Shown one piece after another: positions 52,341 through 62,837 of a DNA stretch of 64,000 bases. The DNA comes from Lactobacillus helsingborgensis (GTDB taxonomy: Bacteria > Bacillota > Bacilli > Lactobacillales > Lactobacillaceae). Both the position numbers and the translations under genes were made by a program. The stretch's first letter is position 1, and each line of letters opens with the position of its first letter. The stretch lies in the NCBI RefSeq assembly GCF_000970855.1, contig NZ_KQ034047.1, positions 92,095-156,094 of the forward strand, written 5' to 3'. The notes under the pieces were generated by a model. It searched no databases, had not been told where the DNA came from, and saw nothing but the letters and a program-made list of their open reading frames with translations.

Positions 52341-52372
52341 AAAAATCTACGAACTATCTTTTCGTAGATTAA
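52341..52372 (-). terminator. Intrinsic terminator inside the importer leader
   Basis: Ten perfect base pairs, loop of seven bases, followed on the minus strand by TTTTATTTTT. It lies 70 bases upstream of the first permease start. Confidence 0.8.
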
Positions 52373-52390
52373 ATGTCATAATTGCTAGCA

Positions 52391-52444
52391 CTATTGCGAC
52401 AAGTGAACGACAAAGACCCAACTAGTTTGATCAGGAATAACCAT
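52391..52444 (-). CDS. Candidate 17-residue leader peptide
   Basis: ATG at 52,444 preceded by AAGGA at good spacing, then MVIPDQTSWVFVVHLSQ and TAG. It ends 20 bases ahead of the leader terminator, the geometry expected of translational attenuation. The peptide has no run of one amino acid, so the sensed signal is unclear. Coding status is inference. Confidence 0.4.
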   Translation of the reverse strand: MVIPDQTSWVFVVHLSQ

Positions 52445-52520
52445 TACTTTTCCTTATTAGTATTTGGTCTCGCCCTTTTTTATTTCACTTCCTTTTTGTT
52501 AGCAACTATCAATGTCTCTA

Positions 52521-52549
52521 ATGCTATGCGTTTACTTACTTTTTGTCAA
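52521..52549 (-). promoter_or_regulatory. Promoter of the amino-acid importer operon
   Basis: TTGACA (52,544-52,549), 17 bases, TAGCAT (52,521-52,526) on the minus strand; predicted start near 52,514. Confidence 0.7.
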
Positions 52550-52596
52550 TTATTTGAATTGCCTATTCCTTCACAATATTCAAGTTTGTACACAAA

Positions 52597-52643
52597 AAAA
52601 GCGTTAAGCATTTTCAAATAATCTTAAGATGTGCTTAACGCTT
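52597..52643 (-). terminator. Terminator after the RpiR regulator gene
   Basis: AAAGCGTTAAGCA pairs with TGCTTAACGCTTT, thirteen base pairs over a loop of about 20 bases, with a run of seven T residues on the minus strand. It ends shortly before the importer promoter. Nothing else is evident between 52,644 and the rpiR stop at 52,724. Confidence 0.85.
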
Positions 52644-52723
52644 TAACAGCATGATTTTTAGCTCTTTTTCAAATGACGAAAAACCGCTTTTGTGCTTTGT
52701 CAGAATAAAATTTTTGTTGCTAT

Positions 52724-53500
52724 CTATAAACTGTCATTATTTAGCAAAACATCAACATAATTACACAAAATATCATTAAAAATGTAGAAAAAGGTGTGGT
52801 TGCTAAACAAAAAAGAGTTGTCAGCACCGACGTTAGGCAGTACGAAAAGTGCGTTTAACGGTACATCAATGTTTTCATTGGTCGTAACCATGTAGACATT
52901 AGCCTTTTTCTCTATTGCACCTCTCATAACAGCATTAGTTAAAATACTGTGACCAGACACTGTATAAACTATAACTACATCATCATTATTAAATAAATAC
53001 CCAAAATCATTAGCATAATAGATCGAATCCATTATTTGGGCATAAATTCCCAGTGTTTGCAAACTATATTTCAATTGTTGCGCTACCGGACTGGATTTAC
53101 CAGTGCCAATAATTTTAAGTGGTTTGTGTTCAACAATACTGTTTGCTAACTGCTTAATATCGTTATCTTTTAGTTTTCCTTTTGTTTCAATTTCGCCGAT
53201 TTTATCCTTATACGTAGTGATTATCTCATGAATAAAATTATTACTGGAAGTGGCCTTATTCCGCATTCTGCGGTTGATAAATTTGATATATTCATATTTA
53301 AATTCCGTGTAGCCGCTAAATCCCAGTGCCTTGCAAAACCTTGTAATGGTATTACGTGAGACATTAATGCTCGATGCTAATTTTGCAATGTTTTTTTCAA
53401 GAGCAAACCTGGGATACTTGATTAATTTATCAGCTACCTTTCGTTCTTGTGGCGTCAGTTTTTGGTAATTTAATTTGATCAGGGTGTCTAAGTCAAGCAT
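52724..53500 (-). CDS. RpiR-family transcriptional regulator
   Basis: A 258-residue regulator with an N-terminal helix-turn-helix domain (KLASSINVSRNTITRFCKALGFSG, about residues 40-64, given for location) and a C-terminal SIS sugar-isomerase domain that binds phosphosugars (KIIGTGKSSPVAQQL, VYTVSGHS). It is divergent from the phospho-beta-glucosidase and PTS genes, the usual arrangement for a local regulator responding to phosphorylated beta-glucoside. Its promoter shares the 130-base intergenic region with the operon. Confidence 0.9.
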   Translation of the reverse strand: MLDLDTLIKLNYQKLTPQERKVADKLIKYPRFALEKNIAKLASSINVSRNTITRFCKALGFSGYTEFKYEYIKFINRRMRNKATSSNNFIHEIITTYKDKIGEIETKGKLKDNDIKQLANSIVEHKPLKIIGTGKSSPVAQQLKYSLQTLGIYAQIMDSIYYANDFGYLFNNDDVVIVYTVSGHSILTNAVMRGAIEKKANVYMVTTNENIDVPLNALFVLPNVGADNSFLFSNHTFFYIFNDILCNYVDVLLNNDSL

Positions 53501-53520
53501 ATTTTTCTCCTAATTGATTT

Positions 53521-56505
<2,985 letters not shown>

Positions 56506-56597
56506 TATATAACAGTATTTTTAGAGCAGAATTTAATTAAAAAATTAGTAACGATTTGACAATAAATTTATAATGCAGTTGCTAATTTAACCACAAT

Positions 56598-56631
56598 AAT
56601 ACCCCCAATTTTTGAACAAATTGGGGGTATT
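56598..56631. other. Strong 14-base-pair inverted repeat between convergent genes
   Basis: AATACCCCCAATTT (56,598-56,611) pairs perfectly with AAATTGGGGGTATT (56,618-56,631) over TTGAAC. It lies between the PTS and dehydrogenase ends and may terminate both, although neither strand has a T run after it. The run of five C/G is unusual in this AT-rich background. Confidence 0.6.
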
Positions 56632-56663
56632 AGCATACAAGCGTGTTTTTATATTTCAGATAT

Positions 56664-57572
56664 TTAGGCTTGGGATTTTTCCTTAATTGCTTCAGCAGAC
56701 TTTTGCAGCAATTCTTCTTCTTCGGCAGTTAACTGTAAATCAATTTTGTGAACAATTCCTTCACGCCCAACAATGGCTGGATAAGACATATATGTACCAT
56801 ACTTATCTTGGAAACTTGAAACCGGCAATTCAGTGCGGGAATCTGTCAAAACGGCACGGACAATTCTTACAGCAGCGGCAGAAACCCCATAATTAGTGTA
56901 ATGCTTGCCCATAAAGACAGTTTGTCCACCAAACTTAATTTCATCTTCAAGGTCACTAGGTTTCCATGATTCTGTCTTAACTAATTCTGCTAACGGCTTT
57001 TCAAATACTTTAACCGTTGACCAAGCTGTAAATTGTGAATCACCATGCTCACCCAAGGCAAAACCACTTACTGAACGAGGGTCAACATTGAACTTTTTAG
57101 CAACAACTTTCTTCATTCTGGCAGTATCAAGTAGTGTACCTGTACCTAAAACATGTTCTTTAGGTAAACCTGTCAATTGTTGGTAAAGACTTGTAATTGC
57201 ATCTACTGGGTTGGAGATGACAATCAGAATGCCATTAAAGCCACTGCTTTTAATTGAATCAGTAATTGGCTCTAGTTGTTTCTTGTTGTATTCCAATTCT
57301 TGGAAACGATCGCCTTTTGTTTCCAAGGATATTTTGCCCAAAGTACTAATAACGATATCAGCATCCTTCAATGCGCTATAATCGTTAACAATAATATTAA
57401 CGTGATTAGTCAAGTTAGCCATTGCATCTTCAAAGTCAATCGCATCTGCCTTAACTTTACCTTCGTTAACATCAATCATTACCAAATCGTCAACCAAACC
57501 CGAAATAATTAACTCATGGGCAACGGTACAACCAACGTGTCCATCACCAATAATACCAATCTTAGTTGTCAT
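56664..57572 (-). CDS. L-2-hydroxyacid dehydrogenase (L-HicDH/LDH family)
   Basis: NAD-dependent reduction of 2-oxoacids. The 302-residue protein has the nucleotide-binding GIIGDGHVG (about 6-14), the catalytic H176 in LGEHGDSQ, and the substrate loop with KISLETKGDRFQEL. That loop and the STLGK context resemble L-2-hydroxyisocaproate dehydrogenase of Weissella more than canonical L-lactate dehydrogenase, whose loop has QKPGETR. Branched-chain 2-oxoacids are therefore a likely substrate, but lactate cannot be excluded. Monocistronic. Confidence 0.85.
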   Translation of the reverse strand: MTTKIGIIGDGHVGCTVAHELIISGLVDDLVMIDVNEGKVKADAIDFEDAMANLTNHVNIIVNDYSALKDADIVISTLGKISLETKGDRFQELEYNKKQLEPITDSIKSSGFNGILIVISNPVDAITSLYQQLTGLPKEHVLGTGTLLDTARMKKVVAKKFNVDPRSVSGFALGEHGDSQFTAWSTVKVFEKPLAELVKTESWKPSDLEDEIKFGGQTVFMGKHYTNYGVSAAAVRIVRAVLTDSRTELPVSSFQDKYGTYMSYPAIVGREGIVHKIDLQLTAEEEELLQKSAEAIKEKSQA

Positions 57573-57637
57573 AATTAAGAGCCTTTCTTCTTAAAAATCA
57601 ACTTGCTAACATAGCAGTTAACATAATCTAAACTACA

Positions 57638-57666
57638 TTTATATTATATAGAAATAGGGCTTTCAA
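57638..57666 (-). promoter_or_regulatory. Promoter of the hydroxyacid dehydrogenase gene
   Basis: TTGAAA (57,661-57,666), 17 bases, TATAAA (57,638-57,643) on the minus strand, with about 65 bases of leader. Confidence 0.6.
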
Positions 57667-57723
57667 TAACAGAGGTATATATGTAAAATATTGTAAACTT
57701 AATTTTTACCAAAAGAATTGCGC

Positions 57724-58638
57724 TCACTTAACGAGCTTAATATCTTTAGCAAAAGGGATTGCAGGTTGGGCACCAAACTTTTGCACTGTCAGGGATGAGG
57801 CTTTATTTGCAAAAAGAATTGCTTCTTTTAAATTGGTCAAATCCGGTTTGAGGACACTAGTCATAGCGCCAATAAATGTATCTCCAGCAGCAGTGGTATC
57901 AATAGCCTTAACTTTAAATGCTGGTATTAATGCGTATTGTCCCTGGTAATCATAAAAAGCACCTTTGGCTCCAATGGTAATAATAACTGTTGCTACACCT
58001 TGCTGGTGTAGTTTTGCAGCTGCTTCTTGGGCGGTTTTTTCATCAATTACTTTGATGCCGGTAATTGTTTCGGCCTCAGTTTCATTCGGAGTAATAATGT
58101 CGGTCAATTTTAACAAGTCTGCTGGAATTTCAGTCAGCGCTGGTGCTGGATTTAAAATAGTTGTGACACCTTCTGCATGAGCAATTTCGAACCCTTTAAT
58201 TGTTGCTTCTAGTGGCGTTTCAAACTGGGCGATGAGAAAATCAGAATTGGCGATTAAAGCCTTGTTTTGAACAACTTCATTGGGCCCAAAAGCATAATTA
58301 GCGCCAGCATAGATAGTAATTGAATTTTGGCCATTATCATCAACAGTAATAAAAGCTTGACCTGTAGATTCATGAGGCGCAGTAATGATGCCAGAGGTGT
58401 TGATGCCTTCTTTTTTGAGCAAATTAAGCATTTCACTGCCTGGTGCGTCATTGCCAACACCACCAATAAAACTAACTTTGCAACCTGATCTGGCAGCCGC
58501 TACTGCCTGATTGGCACCCTTACCCCCGGCTGCTGAATAATGACCAGTGGCGTGAATCGTTTCTCCCGGTTTAGGCATTTTCCTTACCCGTAAATTGGTA
58601 TCTAAATTGATACTGCCAATAACAGTGACTCTATTCAT
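57724..58638 (-). CDS. rbsK: Ribokinase
   Basis: Phosphorylates ribose to ribose 5-phosphate. The 304-residue PfkB-family protein has the N-terminal signature region GSINLDTNLRV, the GGKGANQAVAAAR substrate motif at 38-50 and the catalytic base D253 in DTTAAGDTFIGAM. It is not next to rbsD or a ribose transporter here, so another nucleoside-derived source of ribose is possible. Promoter region shared with the divergent permease. Confidence 0.92.
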   Translation of the reverse strand: MNRVTVIGSINLDTNLRVRKMPKPGETIHATGHYSAAGGKGANQAVAAARSGCKVSFIGGVGNDAPGSEMLNLLKKEGINTSGIITAPHESTGQAFITVDDNGQNSITIYAGANYAFGPNEVVQNKALIANSDFLIAQFETPLEATIKGFEIAHAEGVTTILNPAPALTEIPADLLKLTDIITPNETEAETITGIKVIDEKTAQEAAAKLHQQGVATVIITIGAKGAFYDYQGQYALIPAFKVKAIDTTAAGDTFIGAMTSVLKPDLTNLKEAILFANKASSLTVQKFGAQPAIPFAKDIKLVK

Positions 58639-58837
58639 TTTTTTACTCCTTTAAAGACAATTTTGGACTTTTTAAACCAAATAATAACATATTCAAACTG
58701 CCTTTCAACCACATCTGGCTATTGCACTTTTTCAGCAAATTTTTATTTAAAATTAGTTAAGCCACCCTAACTGAACTTTTTATTTTAACGGAGAAAGAAT
58801 ATAATATTTCTTATATTTAAATGAGCAAGGTAAAAAT

Positions 58838-60157
58838 ATGAAAAGACAACTTAACTTTTTCGCCGCTTTAGCCACAGTCATGGGCACCATGATAGGCGGA
58901 GGCGCTTTTTTTAAAATCGCTAATGTATCAGCATTAACACATAATGCTTGGCTAAGTATAATCGTGTGGCCTCTTGCGGGTTTTATCACACTGATGGCTG
59001 GCTTAACTATAGCCGAGCTGGCGTCAGTTTATCCTAAAGATGGTGGCCCAGTCAGATACTTGGAAGAAATTTACGGTCCTAAAGTAGCTTTTCTTTTCGG
59101 TTGGTCCTTAATAATTATCTATTACCCTGCTAATATTGCAGCCCTTTCGATTGTTTTCGCTACGCAACTAAAGGAAATACCGCACTTTAAGGACTTATCA
59201 ACTACTGTGATTGCTTTAATTGTCATGTTGACTATTCTGTTAATTAATTGGATAGGATCAAAATTAAGTGGTCAAGTACAAAAAATCACTTTAGTCATTA
59301 AGTTACTGCCGATTGCTGCCATTATTATCTTTGCTTTGTTTTATAGGGGCCCCAATCAGTTAGCGGGAGCGCCGGCACCGCATATTACTTCTTCTTCCGG
59401 TGCAATGGCTTTTGGCCAAGCATTGCTTGCCGTTCTTTTTGCTTACGATGGCTGGCTAAGTATTGGTAATTTGGCTAGTGAAATTAAGAACCCGGCAAAG
59501 ACATTAGCGAAAGCTATCATTTGGGGACTTTTTGGCGTCACTATTTTTTATACTCTTCTTAATTGGAGTTATGTTAGGGTTATTCCGTGGTCAAAAGTTG
59601 TGGGTAATCAAACAACTGCCTTACTTACTGCAAAGAAACTCTTTGGTAGTGTGGGCGGTACGCTTGTTGCCACTGGAATTCTAGTTTCTGTATTTGGCGC
59701 GATCAACGGTCACCTGCTTCTTGGTTCCAGAATGCCGTATGTTTTGGGCAGAGAGAACAAATTACCTGCTGCTAAATTTTTTAGCAAGTTGAATAGTAAA
59801 ACCATTGTTCCTACAAACAGTATGATTTTTGAATGCGCAATCGCTACAGTAATGATCTTTTCCGGAACGTTTGACTCATTAACTAACATGCTTGTTTATG
59901 TTTCCTGGATATTTTCAATCTTATTATTTTTAGGTGTTCTTATTTCACGTAAAAAGCAACCAGATATTTTGCGACCATATAAAATGCCGTGGTATCCTTT
60001 ACCACCTTTATTAGCCATTTGTGGAGCGTTATTCATCGTCATCACAACCACATTAACTCAACCGGTCCTGGCACTTATTGGCATTCTGCTTACACTGAGC
60101 GGTTGGCCGGTATATGTTTATGTGCAAAAAAGAAATCGAGGTCAGAAAAAAAGCTAG
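58838..60157 (+). CDS. APC-family amino-acid permease
   Basis: A 439-residue permease with about 12 membrane helices. It begins MKRQLNFFAALATVMGTMIGGGAFF, with the helix 1 glycine motif of the APC fold, and has the helix 6 region AVLFAYDGWLSIGNLASEIKNP, typical of SteT/LAT-type serine or threonine exchangers. Substrate is not resolvable. A TATAAT lies at 58,800-58,805 with a poor -35. Divergent from rbsK. Confidence 0.88.
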   Translation: MKRQLNFFAALATVMGTMIGGGAFFKIANVSALTHNAWLSIIVWPLAGFITLMAGLTIAELASVYPKDGGPVRYLEEIYGPKVAFLFGWSLIIIYYPANIAALSIVFATQLKEIPHFKDLSTTVIALIVMLTILLINWIGSKLSGQVQKITLVIKLLPIAAIIIFALFYRGPNQLAGAPAPHITSSSGAMAFGQALLAVLFAYDGWLSIGNLASEIKNPAKTLAKAIIWGLFGVTIFYTLLNWSYVRVIPWSKVVGNQTTALLTAKKLFGSVGGTLVATGILVSVFGAINGHLLLGSRMPYVLGRENKLPAAKFFSKLNSKTIVPTNSMIFECAIATVMIFSGTFDSLTNMLVYVSWIFSILLFLGVLISRKKQPDILRPYKMPWYPLPPLLAICGALFIVITTTLTQPVLALIGILLTLSGWPVYVYVQKRNRGQKKS

Positions 60158-60209
60158 AATAGTTATGTATTTGAATTTAAAAAGATTATTTTTAAGTTCA
60201 TCATTTTAT

Positions 60210-60274
60210 ATAGACAAGTTCTGCAATTTTATAGCTTAACGATAATAAAATTGCAAAACTTGTATCGAGTCTAT
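60210..60274. repeat. Imperfect 19-base inverted repeat
   Basis: ACAAGTTCTGCAATTTTAT (60,214-60,232) pairs with ATAAAATTGCAAAACTTGT (60,245-60,263) with one mismatch, and ATAGAC/GTCTAT extends the stem with a bulge. No T run follows, so it is not a clear terminator. It might be the end of a lost mobile element. Confidence 0.5.
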
Positions 60275-60604
60275 GCCTTGTTATTGGTATAAAATCATAC
60301 CAAATTTCAGCTACGACTTAGTATAAATGTTCACTTAAAGATAATATTTTTCTTTGTATTCTTTCTGTTTTTATTAATTTTAATTTACAAAAATAATCAT
60401 AATTAAAACTAAATTTCATATCACCATATTAACTTCCTTTTATTTTATACTTCCATTCTAAATAGAGTATCAAGTGCTAAAAAAATTGCCAAAACAAAAA
60501 TTTTTAGTTAGCTAAAAAAGCACTATATAGGCATTTATTTAAAAAATAGGGAGAATTTAATAAATCATAACAAATTAAAAATTTTTTATTCTCAGCTTTG
60601 CTTT

Positions 60605-60923
60605 TACCATCATGTTTATATGGTGTGCCCCATTATATTAATCACTACTTACGGTACTAAGTCATCAATAATAAAAAGTATTATGATCTTGGAAATGATC
60701 AATTCGTAAAAGCCACAAGTGTATCTGGAAATAAGCGCAATTAAAGTATAATGCGTTCATTTACACCAAAAAAGAAAAGAAGAAGTTAAACGTCAGGGTC
60801 GTAGGTCGAAAGGTATTGAAGAAAAACAAAAAGATTACCACATAGGATGGTGCAATATAAATTCACAAGAAACTATACTACATCGTTAGCAAAAACCAAT
60901 TTGTTAAAAAAACAAACTTTTAA
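60605..60923 (+). pseudogene. Decayed SLAP-domain surface protein
   Basis: Three plus-strand frames join into two SLAP domains. First: ITTYGTK, then after a one-base shift VINNKKYYDLGNDQFVKATSV. Second, in another frame from 60,738: LKYNAFIYTKKEKKKLNV, RKVLKKNKKITT, a TAG, DGAI, a TAA, then KLYYIVSKNQFVKKTNF and a natural stop at 60,923. The pattern xHNAYIYxKxGKR...KVLKKG...TTYG...YYxVGxNQYVKAxN is that of the lactobacillar surface-layer C-terminal domain. Two frameshifts and two stops show decay. A GGGAG at about 60,550 followed by a hydrophobic stretch may be the old start. Confidence 0.75.
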
Positions 60924-60987
60924 ATTATAAAATAAAAGCTTCGGAATTTAATGCTGAATTGCAGCTATAAAGCTAGACATTTTATTA

Positions 60988-61245
60988 TTACAAAAGTTCC
61001 AATGCACGATTCCGATATTCGATCAGAGTAATATATTTTTGATTGTTTGATAATATAATTGAATCAGTAAAAAAGAACGCAGTATTTACAACATTGCTGG
61101 TAGTGAACAGATTTTTATGCTCTTAAGCCACTGCTGGTGCATTATGGTAACAATTACCTTTTCGCGAGGTGTTTTGCATAATCTGCCTAAGCTTGACCTG
61201 ATAGTTTAATTGAATTATTGAAAAACCTGATTTGAATAAAAAATA
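60988..61245 (-). pseudogene. Decayed IS3-family transposase C-terminus
   Basis: On the minus strand FYSNQVFQ (for HSDQGxQY) at about 61,220-61,242 is followed by LRQIMQNTSRKGNCYHNAP at 61,130-61,185, the unmistakable SMSRKGNCYDNAP box next to the last catalytic Glu region of IS3 transposases. After frame changes comes LIQLYYQ and finally EYRNRALELL and a stop at 60,988, matching the usual PVEYRNQAL end. Stops and shifts throughout; no inverted repeats or orfA found. Confidence 0.75.
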
Positions 61246-61314
61246 CGCTGATTTATTATAGATAGCATTTGCTTATGACGATCAAAAATTTTAATGTTCT
61301 ATTATATTTAGTCA

Positions 61315-61365
61315 TTAAAAAGTGCTTTTAATAGTTAGATCAACGTCTAACTATTAGGAGCACTT
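61315..61365 (-). terminator. Terminator of the restriction-modification operon
   Basis: On the minus strand AAGTGCT pairs with AGCACTT and AATAGTTAGA with TCTAACTATT, separated by a three-base internal loop, around a six-base apical loop, followed by TTTTT. It lies about 160 bases after the restriction gene stop. Confidence 0.65.
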
Positions 61366-61526
61366 CATTATTAATATTATTTTTTTATATTTAACTTCAG
61401 ATCTTAGATTATATTTTAAAAGATTAATAAATTAGTCTCTTAAAGCTTATACTTATCATTAGTTTGATTAAACTTATTAATTATTTTTTATTAAAGTATT
61501 TCCCCAAAATATTCAATAACAATTAT

Positions 61527-62825
61527 CTAATCTTCACTAGTTGCTATGTTAATAATCCATGAGAGCCAGCTTTTAACGGTACGACTTCTTCTTTTTATAG
61601 TTTCACCAGAATATTTTGAGTCAAAAATATTTCTCATAACTTTTTGTATTACATATAGGTCAAGATTCATACATTTAATACTTTCTTTGAATGCCTCATT
61701 GAAACATTTATTTGATAAAATTTGTTCGATTATAGTTTTATTTCTTATATTTGAATTTGGTAAATTAGCAACTTTTTCTCCAAGAGCCGTCAATTTATAT
61801 TTAGAGCTTTCTTTTTTAGCAAAGCCCAAATAAACTAGTGCGTTTCCATAATAATCACCTTGTCTCGGATCAAAATCATATTCATCACCAAGCTCTTCCT
61901 TAGTTTTAGGTTTCTTTATTCTCTGTAAAATATCTAAAATTCTAGTGAAGTTATCTGCTTGTGGGAAAGGAGTACTATCATTATCATCTTTGTTAGGGCT
62001 AGAGTTACTAATTTCCTTTACTGCATCAATATTAATATTTAGATTTTCATCAATAATAAAACTCATTTGCTTTACCAAATAAATACTCGAGTAATTCATA
62101 GGTTCGCTAAAATTGTAAATATAAAAAGTATATATATCATCAACATGAGTAAAAAAAATTGGGATTATTTCTTTGTTGGATCCTAAATTTTGATATATTC
62201 TATAAGGATAATAAAGCTGTCTAATTATAAAACTATTTGGAAGAATATTTTTCGCCTCTATTACCGCTAATTTATTAAGATTTTCAAATCCTCCATCAAT
62301 TTCAACTTGACTATTATTTACTTTAAACTCAAAAATCTTTCTAGGTTTACAATGCAAATTAATACGATATTGAAACTTACCCGATCCTAGTCTACCAGTT
62401 ATTGTACTTACAGCTCGTCCTTCCTCCAGTCCGTCACTATTTAATACTAAATCAATCATACCAGTCATTTGAGCAACATTTAAAGCAACAGCTTCTGATG
62501 AAACCTGAAACGAAGGGAATGTTTTAATCCAAGTTGGAAAATGGACAATCGCAGGTTTTATCTCCTTATATTCCAGATCTTTATAGGCATCAAATTTCCC
62601 TATTAGATAACTTCCCCTAGAATTTGGTAATATAGTCAAATGATTCTTTTTAAAGATCTTAGGTAAAACGTCTTTTGAATCAAACTTTGTCATTATCCTG
62701 GGTTCAACTCTTTTTGCTTTAATTTCTTTGGCAGATATAGAAAAAAAATCATGCTTTTCTATTTTTTCTAAAATCTTATATTCATCAAATAGTTTTTCCC
62801 AAACCTCATCTATTTTACTTTCCAT
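61527..62825 (-). CDS. Putative type II restriction endonuclease
   Basis: A 432-residue protein 12 bases downstream of a DNA-adenine methylase. Residues 170-195 hold EIDGGF and, 13 residues later, IEAKN: D177 and E190-A-K192 form a good PD-(D/E)XK nuclease site. The C-terminal third (after an acidic linker at about 275) looks like a winged-helix domain (RILDILQRIKKPKTKEELGDEY, then LTALGEKVANL), probably for DNA recognition. No close named enzyme comes to mind. The ATG follows AGAGGG. Highly AT-rich. Confidence 0.75.
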   Translation of the reverse strand: MESKIDEVWEKLFDEYKILEKIEKHDFFSISAKEIKAKRVEPRIMTKFDSKDVLPKIFKKNHLTILPNSRGSYLIGKFDAYKDLEYKEIKPAIVHFPTWIKTFPSFQVSSEAVALNVAQMTGMIDLVLNSDGLEEGRAVSTITGRLGSGKFQYRINLHCKPRKIFEFKVNNSQVEIDGGFENLNKLAVIEAKNILPNSFIIRQLYYPYRIYQNLGSNKEIIPIFFTHVDDIYTFYIYNFSEPMNYSSIYLVKQMSFIIDENLNINIDAVKEISNSSPNKDDNDSTPFPQADNFTRILDILQRIKKPKTKEELGDEYDFDPRQGDYYGNALVYLGFAKKESSKYKLTALGEKVANLPNSNIRNKTIIEQILSNKCFNEAFKESIKCMNLDLYVIQKVMRNIFDSKYSGETIKRRSRTVKSWLSWIINIATSED

Positions 62826-62837
62826 TTTCCCTCTTTA

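Larger units (their letters stand above)
52271..52520 (-). promoter_or_regulatory. Attenuator-like leader of the amino-acid importer operon
   Basis: From the promoter at 52,521-52,549 the RNA runs about 240 bases before the first permease. It contains an upstream ORF of 17 codons (52,391-52,444) and then, 20 bases after its stop, an intrinsic terminator (AATCTACGAA/TTCGTAGATT, 52,344-52,370, then TTTTATTTTT). Such a terminator between promoter and gene implies conditional read-through. I find no T-box consensus (no TGGNACCGCG-like box) and no riboswitch that I recognise. Confidence 0.6.
60158..61526. other. Gene graveyard between permease and restriction-modification locus
   Basis: No intact gene in 1,369 bases. 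It holds, in order: an imperfect inverted repeat (60,210-60,274), a decayed SLAP-domain gene on the plus strand (to 60,923), a decayed IS3-family transposase on the minus strand (60,988-61,245) and a terminator-like hairpin (61,320-61,365). The rest is AT-rich DNA in which I see nothing definite. Confidence 0.75.

Noticed and set aside
52271..52520. T-box riboswitch in the importer leader
   Set aside because: No TGGNACCGCG-type box, no specifier-loop AG bulge that I can identify; only the terminator is shared with T-boxes.
52382..52621. Plus-strand 79-codon open frame with hydrophobic stretches
   Set aside because: Starts on TTG without a ribosome binding site, lies opposite the importer promoter and leader ORF, and runs into the rpiR terminator. 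Hydrophobicity comes from the T-rich strand.
60732..60893. Apparent KEEVKRQGRRSKGIEEKQK reading, resembling a resolvase tail
   Set aside because: A frame shift of one base gives a much better match to the SLAP domain (YNAFIYTKKEKKK, KVLKKNKKITT, YYIVSKNQFVK), so the resolvase resemblance is chance.
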